A DNA stretch of 64,000 bases from the NCBI RefSeq assembly GCF_910594005.1, contig NC_057823.1, positions 102,658,015 to 102,722,014 on the forward strand. The letters are read 5' to 3'. The position numbers and the translations under genes are program-made. The stretch is from Cervus elaphus. Its lineage: Eukaryota; Chordata; Mammalia; Artiodactyla; Cervidae. A model generated the notes under the pieces. It searched no databases and was not told where the DNA came from. It was given only the letters and a program-made list of their open reading frames with translations. Shown piece after piece: positions 36,190 to 48,427 of this stretch (position 1 is its first letter; each line of letters opens with the position of its first letter).

Positions 36190-37440
36190 GTTTTCAAAAA
36201 TCTAAGATCATGGCATCCAGTCCTGTCACTTAATAGCAAATAGAAGGGGAGAAGGTGAAAACAGTTACAGATTTTGTTTTCTTGGGCTTCAAAATCACTG
36301 TGGATGGTGACTGCAGCCACAAAATTCAAAGATGCTTGCACATTGGAAGGAATGCTATGAAAAACCCAGACAGTGTATTAAAAAGCAGAGACATCACTTT
36401 GCTGACAAAGGTCTGTGAGTCAAATCCTGTGGCCACCACAGTGGGTAGGGATCGAAAGTGGTCGACGCACAGTTTGGGAAAAAGAACCTAGGGACTGAAT
36501 TAAAGCTTTAAAGATGGGACCAGGGGACTCAAGACCTCTTGGGTCAAGAGCCGTGTTCCTCAGAGCCACATCACTGTTATTTAGTGTCTTGGCAAGCAGA
36601 AAGTACCTGTTGTGCTAGGATGAAATCAGCCTCCTGTGTCCCCGGTCATGTCTCCCATTTTATTGATTACTTTAAACTATCTGTTATTTTCTTGTACAAG
36701 GGCTATCACCTAGCTGGAGGTCATAGACCTGCATATGCCTTGGGAAAACATCTTAGTGTGTGCACAAGCAGTATTCTGAACTTACGCTGACCTGGCGTTT
36801 CAAGATCCACACTAAGTTTTTCCTTAGCTTAGCAGGGCCTGACAACCCCAACTGATCAACCTGATGTACTTTTATTTGGGTATTGCTGTATTGCTATATT
36901 TTATTCTTTTTTGCTTCTATGTTTTTAATTTTTTCTCATGGTGATTTTCTCATGGCTTAGGCAGAGCAGCAGGTGGCTATTAACCCCTGCAGTGAAGGCT
37001 GTGGTTTTTCTGGTGGTCATGTATGGATGTGAGAGTTACACTCTAAAGAAAGCTGAGTGCCGAGGAACTGATGCTTTAGGACTATGATGCTGGAGAGTCC
37101 CTTGGACTCTTGGAGTAAAAGGATTCTCTTGAGAGTCCCTTGGATTACAAGGAGATCAAACCAGTCAATCCTAAAGGAAATCAATCCTGAATATTCATTG
37201 GAAGGATTGAAGCTGAAGCTCCAATACTTTGGCCACCTGATGTGAGGAGCCTGATGCTGGGGAAAATTGAGGGCAGGAGGAGAAGGGGGCGACAGAGGAT
37301 GAGATGGTTGGATGGCATCACCGACTCGATGGACATGAATTTGAGCAAACTCCAGGAGATGGTGGACGATAGAGGAGCCTGGTATACTGTAGTCCGTGGG
37401 ATCACAAGAGTCAGATATGACTTAGGGACTGCACAGCAAC
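36190..37440 (+). mobile_element. BovB LINE, split by a solo LTR
   Basis: Sense BovB RT/C-terminal region at 36190-36417 (translation TDFVFLGFKITVDGDCSHKI), interrupted by the LTR at 36424-36990, then resumes at 'ggctgtggtttttctggtgg' and runs to a diverged 3' end ('ttagggactgcacagc'). A small tandem duplication of 'gagagtcccttgga' lies at 37094-37142. It is one of the more diverged, hence older, BovB copies here. Confidence 0.88.
36424..36990. mobile_element. Solo LTR of a bovine endogenous retrovirus (BTLTR1-like)
   Basis: A 567-bp block that interrupts BovB at one point. It has 'tgtggccaccacag' near its left end and 'taacccctgc' at its right end, and carries no internal retroviral sequence. 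The flanks agtcaa (36418-36423) and agtgaa (36991-36996) form a 6-bp target duplication with one mismatch, the size expected for ERV integration. I recall this as a common bovine ERVK-class LTR, but name and strand are from memory. A solo LTR arises when the two LTRs of a provirus recombine. Confidence 0.75.
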
Positions 37441-38151
37441 AACTACCAAACTGTACTGATTAGCTCACAGGACTTTCCAGATCTGTGGTTGATTCTTCTT
37501 CTTCTGTTTGTTTGTTTTTTTTTTTTTTGTTTTTTTTGTAAATATACTCTTTTATTGGAGTATAGCTAGTTTACAATATTGTGTTAGTTTCCGTGTACAT
37601 GCAAAGTGATTAAGTTATACACATATTCATTGATTTTTAGATTATTTTCTTATATAAGTTAGCACAGATTACTAGGTAGAGTTCCTGTGCTATATTCTAG
37701 ATCCTTGTTGATTATCTACCTTGTCTATTGAAGAATGTGTATATACATCCCAAGCTTCTGATCTATCCCTCTCCACCCTACATTTCCCTTTTTTAAACAT
37801 AAGTTTGACTTTGATATCTGTAAGTCTATTTCTGTTCTGTAAATAAATTCAGTTATTTCTTTTATTTTTTAAAAAATGTCCCCATATGAGGGATATAATA
37901 TGATATTTGTCTCTCTCTGTCTGCCTTAACTCTATTTAGTATAATTTCTAGGTCTGTCCTTGTTGCTGCAAACGACATTATTTTGTTTTTAGGCTAAGTA
38001 ATACTCCATTGTGTGTGTGTGTATATATATACCATATCTTCTTTATCCATTCCTCTGTTGATCGACATTTAGGTTGCTTCCATGTCTTGACTACTGTAAA
38101 TAGGGTTATAATGAACATTGGAGTGCATGTATCAATTTGGATTATGGTCTT

Positions 38152-38901
38152 CTAAAGAGCCTCTTGATGAAGGTGAAAGAGGAGAGTGAAAAAGTTGGCT
38201 TAAAGCTCAACATTCAGAAAACTAAGATCATGGCATCTGGTCCCATCACTTCATGGTAAATAGATGGGGAAACAGTGGAAACAGTGGCAGACTTTATTTT
38301 GGGGGGGCTCCAAAATCACTGCAGATGGTTATTGCAGCCATGACATTAAAAGACGCTTGCTCCTTGGAAGGAAAGTTATGACCAACCTAGATGGCATATT
38401 AAAAAGCAGAGACATTACTTTGCCAAAAAAGGTCTGTCTAGTCAAGGCTATGGTTTTTCCAGTGGTCATGTATGGATGTGAGAGTTGGACTATAAAGAAA
38501 GCTGAGCGCCAAAGAATTGATGCTTTTGAACTGCGGTGTTGGAGAAGACTCTTGAGAGTCCCTTGGACTGCAAGCAGATCCAACCAGTTCATCCTAAAGG
38601 AGATCAGTCCTGGGTATTCATTGGAAGGACTGATGTTGAAGCTGAAACTCCAATACTTTGGCCACCTGATATGAAGAGCTAACTCATTTGAAAAGACCCT
38701 GATGCTGGGAGGGATTGGGAGCAGGAGGAGAAGGGGATGATGGAGGATGAGATGGTTGGATGGCATCACCAACTCAATGGACATGGGTTTGGGTGGACTC
38801 TGGGAGTTGGTGATGGACAGGGAGGCCTGGCATGCTGTGATTCATGGTGTCGCAATGAGTCGGACACGACTGAGCGATTGAACTGAACTGAACTGAACTG
38901 A
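38152..38901 (+). mobile_element. BovB LINE, 0.75 kb, inserted in L1
   Basis: Sense BovB from 'aaagagcctcttgatgaagg' to four 'aactg' units. The L1 on its left stops at 'tttggattatggtct' and on its right resumes at 'ataattagtgatgc', which are separated by a few hundred bases in an intact L1. No TSD can be seen. Close to consensus; the 136-codon frame at 38264-38674 is the BovB C-terminal region. Confidence 0.93.
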
Positions 38902-39536
38902 ATAATTAGTGATGCATTTCATATGCTTTTTGGTCATCTCTATGTCTTCTTTGGAGAAATATCTATTTAGATCTCCTGCCATTTTTTGATAGGGTTCCTT
39001 TTATATATATATATAGAGAGAGAGAGTTGTATGAGTTGTTTGTGTGTTTTGGAGATCAATTCTCTGTCTTTTAAGTTTATTTATTTTTGTTTTCATTTTT
39101 GTTACTCTAGGAGACAGAGCAAAAAAAGATATTGCTGTGACTTATGTCAAAGAGTGTTCTATCTGTGTTTTCCTCTCAAAATTTTATAATATCCAGTCAT
39201 ACATTTAGGTCTTTGATTGATTTCAAGTTTATTTTTGTGTATGTTGATAGAGAATGTTCTAATTTCATTATTTACATGCAGCTGTCTAATTTTTCCAGCA
39301 CCACTTATTGAAGAGACTGTCTTTTCTCCATTATCCATTCTTGCCGTCTTTGTTGTAGATTAATTGACCATGGTTGTATGAGTTTATTTCTGAGCTTTCC
39401 GTCCTGTTCCATTGATTTATACATCTGCTTTTGTGCCAGTACGATACTGTTATAATGACCATAGCTTTGTACTATAGACTGAACTTAGGGAACCTAATTC
39501 TTCCAGCTTCATTTTTCTTTCTCAGGATTGTTTTGG

Positions 39537-39740
39537 CTATTTTGGTCTTTTATGTTTCCATATAAATTTTAGAATTTTTTGTACTAGTTCTGTGAAAAAT
39601 GCTGTTAATAATTTGATAGGGAGTGCATTGAATATGTAGGTTGCCTTGGGTAGTACAGTCACTTTGACAACATTAATTCTTCCATTCCAAGGACATGGTA
39701 TTTTGTTTCTTTTGTTTGTGTCATCTCCAGTTTCTGTCAT
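39537..39740 (-). pseudogene. L1 ORF2p fragment (C-terminal region)
   Basis: The translation contains NKIPCPWNGRINVVKVTVLP, FNALPIKLL and ILKFIWKHKRPK, the well-known L1 ORF2p stretch downstream of RT. It is an isolated open piece within a frame full of stops; the catalytic domains are not encoded here. Confidence 0.9.
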
Positions 39741-40466
39741 CAGCTTCTTAGAGTTTTCAGATCAAATGTCTTTTGCCTCTTAGTTGGGTTTATTCCTAGG
39801 TATTTTATTCTCTTTGGTGTGATGGTAAATGAAATTATTTCCTTAATTTCTCATTCTGACTTTTCATTGTAAATGTATAGGAAGGCAAGAGATTTCTCTG
39901 CATTAATTGTGTATCCTGCAACTTTACCACATTTGTTGATGTACTCAAGCAGTTTTCTGGTAGCATCCAGCATTTTCTATGTATAGTATCATGCAATCTA
40001 CAAACAGTGATAGTTTTAATTTTTCTTTCCCAATTTGGGTTTCTTTTATGTTTCTTTCTTCTCTGGTTGCATAGCTTGGATTTCCTAAACTATGTTGAAT
40101 AACAGTGGTAACAGTGAACATCCTTACCTTGTTCCTGATTTTAGAAGGAAACTTTTAGCTTTTCACCATTGAGAATGATGTTAGCTGTGGGTTTGTCATC
40201 TATGACCTTTATTACTTTGAGGTAAGTTCCCTCTGTTTCCACTTTCTGGAGAGCTTTTTATCATAAATCAGTGTTCAATTTTTTCAAAACTTTTTCTGTA
40301 TTTATTGAGATGATCATATGTATTTTTTTATCCTTCATTTTGTTAATGTGGGTAATATGTTAAATGTCATGCAACTCCCATGTGGCCTGCATGTTTCTTT
40401 TGAAAAACCAGCTAATAACCTTATGGGAGGTTCCCGTGTATGTTGTTTCTTGCTTTCCCCTTCTTT

Positions 40467-40822
40467 TTAATATTTTTCTTTGCCTTTAATTTCTGTCACG
40501 TTGTTTGATACCTGTCTCAGCATATCCCTTCTTGTGTTTATGTTGTGTGAGCCTCTGAGCTTCCTGGGCTTGAATGTTTTCCTTCTCATGTCAGGGGCGT
40601 TTTCAGCTATCATCTCTTCAGATATTTCCTCAGGTCCCTTCTCTCTCTCTTTTCTCCTTCTGGGGCCCCTATAATGTGAGTGTTGCTGAGTTTGTGGTTG
40701 TCCCAGAGATTTCTGCAACTGTTCTCATTTCTTTTCATTCTTTTCTCTTTGCTCTTTTCCATCATAGTGATCTCTATTATTCTGTCTTCCTTGTCACTTA
40801 ACCATTCTTCTGCCTTAGTCAT
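40467..40822 (-). pseudogene. L1 ORF1p fragment (RNA-binding region)
   Basis: Two overlapping minus-strand frames together cover the L1 ORF1p core: ...EEWLSDKEDRIIEI..., NLWDNHKLSNTHIIGAPEGE, then GPEEISEEMIAENAPDM and LRQVSNNVTEIKGKEK. ORF1p is the RNA-binding chaperone of the L1 particle. A frameshift near 40700 separates the two, so no protein is made. Confidence 0.88.
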
Positions 40823-41495
40823 TTTGCTTTTGATTCCTTCTAGTGTATTTTTTCATTCCAGTTACTGTATTATTCTTCTCTGTTTGTTCTTCAAATCTTC
40901 CAGTTATTTGTTAAACATTTCTTGTATCTTCTTGGTCCATTCTTTTTCCAAGAAATAGGATCATCTTTACTATCATTGCTTTAAATTCTTTTCAAGTAAG
41001 TTGCTTTTCCCCTCTTTATTTATTTGTTCTTATGGCTTTTTATCTTATTCCTTCCTCTCAAACATATTTCACTACCATCTCACTTTGTCTAAGTTTCTGT
41101 ACTTGTGGACTCTCTTCTGCTGGCTGGAGGATCATAGCTCCTCTTTCTTCTGGCGTCTGCCGTCCAGTGAGTGAGACTGCTCATGGGCTTGCGGAGACTT
41201 CCTGGTAGGAGGGACTCTGGCACCTTCCCACTGGTGGGCGAACCTGGGTCTTGCCCCACGTGTAGGCAGGTGGTGTCAGAGGGTGCATTTACAGGTAGCT
41301 GTGAGGTCGGTACGGCTTTAGGCACCCTGGCTTCTGTCGGTTGGGTCTGGGTTCCTATCCTGCTGGCTGTTTGGCCTCAGACATCCCAGCTCTGGCTGTT
41401 GGGTGGTGCCAGGCCTTGATGCCAAACTGGCAACCTCTGAGAGAGTTCATGCGCATCGGTATTCTCTGGGGCCTCTGCCACCAGTGTTGTGGTTG

Positions 41496-44440
41496 GCTTT
41501 CCAACAAAAAGAATCCGAACAAAAAGGTTAGTCAAAATCTTATGGTCGGAAATCAACATACCAATCTGATCTGCAAAGTTTTCTAAATTCACATGAGGAG
41601 CAGTAATTAAAGTCAATTGCAATGGATAGTCTTGGGGTTAGGACAAGTGAGTTGCAGTGTCTAGATGTGTCTAGGTGTGATGAATGCTTCTTCCTTTCAG
41701 GGATGGATGGAACTTTTAGCTTTTGATTTTTTTTTTTTTTTTTGACTCCTGGAGTTACTGACTTTCATATAGACTCATTCCAGCTGTAGTTTTTTTGTGA
41801 TTTTTCCCCATTATTTTTCTTTCATCTCTTAGTGTTTCAATTTTTGTAAATTGTAGTAAATAAACAGGTAATTATGATACCACCTGTCTTACATAATGTT
41901 AGGACAAAATAAAACACTTTCAATTAATATTTTTACACATTAGCACACTATTTTAAAATTTTGTAGCTGTCCAGATTCTTACGTTCTTTCTGGCTTCAGT
42001 CTGGACTCTGCCACTCCGTTTCATAGCCGCTTACTAGAGTCCAACATCTCTTGCTGCAGGAAGAGTGGACGTTCATTCCTTTCCCCATGTATTATTCAAA
42101 TCCCCAGGGAGTTTTCATCTGTTCAAAAATCTATCCTGGTCCAGCTTAGCACCTTTAATTCTGAGCTAGGCAAGCCTCAAATAACATTGCCACTCTCTCT
42201 AAACAACTCAGCCAATTATAAACAAAACTCTCTGTTTATTATTCTAAATACCAGAGTATAGTGTTGGAGAAAATTTTACCTGAAGAGGTGGGATGAAGGA
42301 AAAGTAAAAATAACAGTATACCATTCCTTTAAAATCAGCGGCCCTGGATTTCCACAAATGTTCCTTATTAGCCACTTTTTTTTTTAGCTAGTTTGTTATA
42401 CACAGACAACTTTCCGACCTGTAGAAACCCATTCAGAAGAGGCAAAATCAGTTGATGTGGTAATAATTATTGCCTAGAGAGTTGAAATCCATTTCTATAT
42501 TATGCATATCCATTCATCCAATCTTACTCAAACTCTGCTTTTCAGAAGGAACATAAAATTGTACCTTGAATAAACACTGTCTAGTCAAGTATGTTCTCTA
42601 AACAACAGATTTCTCAAAGAATACTGCCTTGGCTGAAGGGGCATTTTGTCCACACTACACTAGTATCTGTCAGTATAAATGAAGATCCTTTCAAATTTGA
42701 AAAACATAAATTAAAGGTCAAAATTCCTATGCAATTAAAATTTTTTAAATGCCAATTATCGCTAAAATACTCTAAAGGGAAATAACTAAAAGTATTTCAG
42801 TGACTTCTCATCTCTTGTGAGAAAATATTTACTAAGAGTATATATTGAACTAAAATATATTTTAAAAACTTTTGTTTCAAATTCATTTCTGTCGCGAATT
42901 ATTTCTCAACATGAGGTAAAACTGTGTTTCAGCCCAATCAGAGAAAGTTCAGAACCAGGAATAGTCATGAACATATCCATTAGTTACATTACAATCAAAT
43001 AAATATACAAGTAAAACAGTACTACTATGAGGAAATGGGCATATTTACAAAAACCATTTTAGGAGAACTATAGAGGTGTTCCTTCAGAGTAATAAAAGAA
43101 TCGCATGCCTTGCTTTGGACTTTTAAGGGTAAAACCCTTCTCCTGATGCCATTTATTGAGAACTATCCTAACTGAATTTATTCTTTGGTAAAGAGTTGAG
43201 CACAAAGGACTACAGAAGCAGAAGGCTTTTACGAAGAGCAGAAGGCTTTTACAGAGACCCACCGTTTTGTTCTGAGCTGGAAGACGATTGGATGCAGGTA
43301 CAGAAGTACTTTGTGTTCACCCTCCTCAAGATGGAGTGGTCTAATGACTTGTTTTCACTTTGTGCTCATGAGGGAAAGTGGATAGGGGCCCTAAAGTGTT
43401 CAAAAATGAGAGCAGATGCTACACCAGATAAAGCACAAGAATTGCAGTTACTGGAAAGCTTAAGAATGAACAGCGAGGAGTTAAGACACTGTTTTTAATT
43501 CAGTGATGTTTGGTATTGGAATCAGATATGTGAAATACTTTTAATTTTGTATTAAATTGTAAACAAACATATTACGTTCTCAGTCTTCTCTTAAAAATCT
43601 TAAGACCAGGCTAATGAGTCCTAAACATTACTATTAACTGAACACACATGAGGAGTTTATTTGATATGGTTCACCTTGGCTATCATGTTACAATGTTGCT
43701 CATGCTTAGAAGTATTTAATCATTTTCCCAGCAAATAATTTATAGTAGTCTTCTCTGGACTAGGCACCTAGTCCAGTAGTGTGATGACTACCTTACTGAA
43801 AGTTTAACAGGTAACTAAAAATATATATTTTCAGTTACTTATATGAATCATTACACAAAGTACACAGACCTGGAGGGTTAAATTAATCAGACAAGGAAGA
43901 TTTCATTCAAGAATATTGCAAGAGGGGAGACAGGCTAGAACTGATCAGGCTCTATGCCAGTTGGTGGGGTAGGGAATGCTAAACAATTTTTTTTAAGAAC
44001 TGGGATGGGAGAAAGTTAGGCCACTGAGGCTTGCTAACTGGCCTTACTCACAGGATATAAGCAAGAAACTTTTAAAAAGACTTGCATCTAAAAGGGGCAG
44101 GGGAAGAATCTACAATTAAGAAGATTCTAAGGTAGGCAATCTAAGAAAAGGGAAATCAGGAATCTAGAATGAAGAAGAAACCTGTTCAAAGAGGTTAAGC
44201 TGAGGGGAACATTAGGTTATCTCAGTCAGTGAAAAGAAAATAAAAATTTTGACTTTCTAAACTGAATTAAAATGATTAATACAAATTACATGCATAATTT
44301 CAACTAATGAATCTGTGGTCAAATGGTATGTTTGTTCATTTTGATTTCCTTGCAAGTATCTGCTCATTTCTGCCAGCCTTAGAGACGTGACAATGGCAGT
44401 CTTGCTTGTCACAGGCATGCACATCATAATGAACAATCAT
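41496..44440. other. Unique DNA, no gene supported
   Basis: A T run at about 41728 and AT-rich sequence. A 100-codon plus-strand frame at 43196-43498 contains a 20-bp near-tandem duplication ('gcagaaggctttta' twice, 43215-43250). I recognise no domain in it and do not call it a gene. Confidence 0.5.
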
Positions 44441-44450
44441 TGATATTACA

Positions 44451-44598
44451 TGTGAGATGGTCGGATGGCATCACCGACTCAATGGACATGAGTTTGGATA
44501 AACTCCGGGACTTGGTGATGGACAGGGAGGCCTGACATGCTGCGGTTCATGGGGTCCCAAAGAGTTGGACACGACTGAGCGACTGAACTGAACTGAAC
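44451..44598 (+). mobile_element. BovB 3' end, extremely truncated (148 bp)
   Basis: Sense BovB from 'gatggcatcaccgactcaat' to the 'aactg' tail. TSD tgatattaca (44441-44450) and tgatattgca (44599-44608), 9 of 10 identical. Confidence 0.92.
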
Positions 44599-44879
44599 TG
44601 ATATTGCATAAACCACACTATAGAGGTCAAGAGGCCATAAGATAACTTTGGCATATTATTGTGCTTCAATTCAGTGTAGCTTTTACACCAGGCCTGCAGT
44701 AGCCATTGAAAACACTTGCCATTTTTCTCCTACTTCTGAAAACTTACCTTTCTGGCTTTTGATGACAGGCGCAAAGCTACATTTATTGTGGCCTATGTTA
44801 ATGCGCATTGTTGTGGGAAATATTTAAAATAAGATTCATTGTCAAAGATTTTAGTGTATAGACCCAGTTAGAAAACATT

Positions 44880-45085
44880 GTGTGTTAGTTCCTCAGTTGT
44901 GTCCAGTGCTTTGCAACCCATGGACTGTAGCCTGCCAGGCTCCTCTGCCCATGGAATTCTCCAGGCAAGAATACTAGAGTGGGTTGCCATTGCTGAGTCC
45001 AGGAGATCTTCCCAACTCAGAGATTGAGCCCAGGTCTCCTGCATTGCAGGCAGATTCTTTAGCATCTGAGATACTTGGGAAGGCC
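44880..45085 (-). mobile_element. Bov-tA SINE, full length
   Basis: Antisense Bov-A body and tRNA head. TSD ttagaaaacatt (44868-44879) and ttagaaaatatt (45086-45097), 11 of 12 identical. Confidence 0.93.
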
Positions 45086-45097
45086 TTAGAAAATATT

Positions 45098-45630
45098 AAC
45101 CTGCTCAAAATATTTTTATAAAACAATTCACTGTACACACACATGCAATTTTCCTTTGGGAGATATTCTAGCATATATCTCATTATAGGGTATATATCTC
45201 ATGAATACGGTACAAACAAAAGGGACTAGATATTCTGAAGAAAGTAAAACATTAATTTTTCAGGACTATACTAGTAAAACTGGGCTGCAAGAAGTCCTAA
45301 GTGATCATGGAATAATTACAAGAGTGAAAGTGAAATTGGTTTTTCCTAACTGCCTGAATATCATCAGAGTGACTTTCATTGTTGCTCAAAATGAAATAAT
45401 TGAAGAAATTTATCCTCAAGACAAGTGTCATATAACTCTATTACTGCTGTTGTAGGTACAGTCAAAAGTGCTATAGTGCACTTTTAGTAGAACAGACCAA
45501 ACATACAGGAAGAGTAGTTTCTTTTAGCAGGTGTGGAAGCCTTGCCCAATAAGTGACAATGACAAGTAGCTTACTATCTATTAGGCTTTGAGCTTCTTGT
45601 GCCTAAGTGATGTTATATTTCATGTTCTAC
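45098..45630. other. Unique DNA, no gene seen
   Basis: The 84-codon frame at 45201-45455 shows no known motif. Confidence 0.5.
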
Positions 45631-45633
45631 ACA

Positions 45634-46622
45634 TGTTCAGTTCAGTTCAGTTCAGTTCAATCGCTCAGTCTTGTCCGACTCTTTGCAACCCCATGGACTG
45701 CAGCACGCCAGGCCTCCCTGTCCATCACCAACTCCCAGAGTTTACTCAGACTCATGTCCATCGAGTCGGTGATGCCATCCAGCCATCTCATCCTCTGTTG
45801 TACCCTTCTCCTCCTGCCCCCAATCCCTCCCAGCATCAGGATCTTTCCCAATGAGTCAGCTCTTTGCATGAGGTGGCCAAAGTGACTGGAGTTTCAGCTT
45901 CAGCATCAGTCCTTCCAATGAACACCCAGGACTGATCTCCTTTAGGATGGACTGGTTGGATCTGCTTGCAGTCCAAGGGACTCTCAAGAGTCTTCTCCAA
46001 CACCACAGTTCAAAAGCATCAATTCTTCGGTGCTCAGCTTTCTTCATAGTCCAACTCTCACATCCATACATGACCACTGGAAAAACCATAGCCTTGACTA
46101 GACAGACCTTTTTTGGCAAAGTAATGTCTCTGCTTTTTAATATGCTATCCATGTTGGTCATAACTTTCCTTCCAAGGAGTAAGTGTCTTTTAATTTCATG
46201 GTTGCAATCACCATCCGCAGTGATTTTGGAGCCCTCCAAAATAAAGTCTGACACTGTTTCCACTGTTTCCCCATCTATTTCCCATGAAGTGATGGGACTG
46301 GATGCCATGATCTTAGTTTTCCAAATGTTGAGCCTTAAACGAACTTTTTCATTCTCCTCTTTCACTTTCATCATCCTCTTCACGTTCTGTCATAAGGGTG
46401 GTGTCATCTGCATATCTGAGGTTATTGATATTTCTCCCAGCAATCTTGATTCCAGCTTGTGCTTCTTCCAGCCCAGCGTTTCTCATGATGTGCTCTGCAT
46501 ATAAGTTAAATAAGCAGGGTGACAATATGCAGCCTTGACATACTCCTTTTCCTATTTGGAACCAGTCTGTTGGTCCATGTCAGGTTCTAACTGTTGCTTC
46601 CTGACCTGCATACAGGTTTATC
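45634..46622 (-). mobile_element. BovB LINE, 5'-truncated, 1.0 kb
   Basis: Antisense BovB with four 'agttc' units at the 3' end, reaching into RT ('cctgcatacaggttta'). Minus-strand 45856-46383 is a 175-codon open piece of the C-terminal region (KVRLRLNIWKTKIM, ITSWEIDGET, MTNMDSILKS, AFELWCWRRLLRVPW). The YADD box lies just upstream near 46410. Close to consensus. No TSD found. Confidence 0.93.
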
Positions 46623-47220
46623 AAGGTGATACTAAACACTTAAACGCTTACTGAAGTATTCTTTGTGTTTAGAACTTGGCAGTTTCAATATACAAACGGG
46701 AAATTAATACATAGCCATCCAATTTTTATGAAAAGAGATTTTTTAAAACTAAACCTTCTTGAAAGGTGCTTTTCCTCATAATCACAGAGTTGCCATATGA
46801 TCTATTAACCAAATTAGGACATTTTAGTTCAGAAAAAAGTACTAAGCAAGACAGGACCCTCAATCACATGTTGGAGTGTCTATTACTCTACCCACTGTAC
46901 ATATGAAGAAGGTGGAGTTTATTTATTGATAAAGCTTGACTTTTTATGAAGTATCTTAAATAGGCAAAAGTCATTGGATAACAGGTGTTTCTCATCCATG
47001 TTTTGATAAACTTTATGGGATCTTGTTTCCCAATCCCTCCCCCAATCTTTAATGTCCCTCTGAGCACCAGCTGGATATTGGGTTGCTGATTATCACTTTT
47101 TGATCACTAGGAGCTTCTCTAGCTTAAGCGCTTGTAAAGCCACAAGTAGATTAATTGAAAGTAACGAAGCACATTTAAAATAATAAGAATTACATATAAT
47201 TAACAAGCTATTAAACTTAA

Positions 47221-47299
47221 ATATGTACACATATATAATATATACACATATATATGCTTTATATATATGCGTGTGTATGTGTACATATACGTGTGTGTG

Positions 47300-47350
<51 letters not shown>

Positions 47351-47374
47351 GTGTATATATATATATATATATAT
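47221..47374. repeat. Long compound TA/TG/CA microsatellite
   Basis: About 150 bp of alternating purine-pyrimidine steps: mixed 'atatacacat' units, a TG array, then two long TA arrays split by 'catgtg'. It is self-complementary and prone to length change. Confidence 0.95.
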
Positions 47375-48390
47375 CTTTGCATCAGAAACTGCAAATATAG
47401 AACAATGTTTCTACTTGTTTTTATTTTAGGAAAATTTTTTTGTTCTTATTCTAAATTTCTCTTCTCCTGGCCTAGGTTTAGCTTATCATTTTCTGTGTTG
47501 CATGCTGTTTGGGGGCTGCTAATTGTTTTCTCTGGAGGTGACTTTCCACTTTGCAGAAAAGTTTGTTCACACGTACTTCAAGTAAAACAAAAAAAAATCT
47601 ATTGTTTATATTTTTTTATTTCTAGTCTTAATTTCCCAGAAGTTATACAAATCCTCTGTGTCCAATATAGTAAACAATATCTGCTACAAAGCTATGCTGT
47701 CTCTGGGTGTTATATAGCTCTGGGTAGCTTTTACTTTGTCTTCCAGCTCACTCTTCTGCTGTAAGTAGGAGGAAAATTGTGAATAAAATACATAACAAAA
47801 GAACTATGAGTCAAAAGTGGTTCATACATTAGGCAAAATCATAGCGGCCATGTTTTTATATTGTAACAGTAAGTGTTGTCCTTAGCTATAGCATTTCAGA
47901 GTTTTAATGTTGAAATATTTCATGCTAGAAATTATATGGTTACAAATTCAAAATTCCCTAGTTTTAAAATATATTCAGTCATTGATATAATACAGTCGCT
48001 TTTCTGCTCTGTGCATTACTGATATAGGGTAGCAATTTCCCTCTTCTGTCTAAAACGGTCTTGACAAATATTATTTCTGCATAGAAATCTGGCATCCAGT
48101 AGGTGCTTTATAGTAAGTTTTATGCATATATCCTTACTGAAAGATAGTTAATAAACGTGTCTTTATGATTTTAGCTTAATATGTAGTTACATGTAATTAG
48201 GAAAAACTATTTCCTGATTTAATGTATGTTTTTGTTTTGCTCTGTTTTATTGTTTAATGACCCAACTGACAGTCAAATCAGAATTGATGACATCTGTTCA
48301 AGTAATAAATCAATGATTGCTGTATGAAATTTTTCAGAAAAGGTGCTTAAGATTTTTAAGACATTATTTCTCAAAAAGCAAACCTTAAGA

Positions 48391-48392
48391 TG

Positions 48393-48427
<35 letters not shown>
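48391..48427. repeat. (TA)n(TG)n microsatellite
   Basis: A short TA tract followed by about 12 TG units, only some 20 bp before the BovB insertion at 48447. Confidence 0.95.

Larger units (their letters stand above)
37492..41487 (-). mobile_element. Artiodactyl L1 LINE, both ends present, internally deleted
   Basis: Antisense order: T-rich tail (37508-37540), 3' UTR ('ttattggagtatagctagtt'), ORF2 3' part, then a jump near 40440 into ORF1 (to about 41050), and the 5' UTR ('tcttctggcgtctgccgtcc', 'ggtgggcgaacctgggtctt') to about 41487. The repeat tgtggttg at 37484-37491 and 41488-41495 is a plausible TSD. A BovB sits at 38152-38901. Most of the amino half of ORF2, with the endonuclease and early RT, is missing. 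Confidence 0.85.

Noticed and set aside
36424..36990. Intact endogenous retrovirus
   Set aside because: Only one LTR-sized block is present, with no internal gag, pol or env region around it.
45947..46504. 185-codon plus-strand frame and similar frames in most BovB copies
   Set aside because: These are antisense BovB frames that recur in each copy; they reflect the repeat, not genes.
47267..47764. 165-codon plus-strand frame with apparent hydrophobic segments
   Set aside because: Its first third is microsatellite-encoded Tyr-Ile/Val repeats; the rest is AT-rich unique sequence with no motif.
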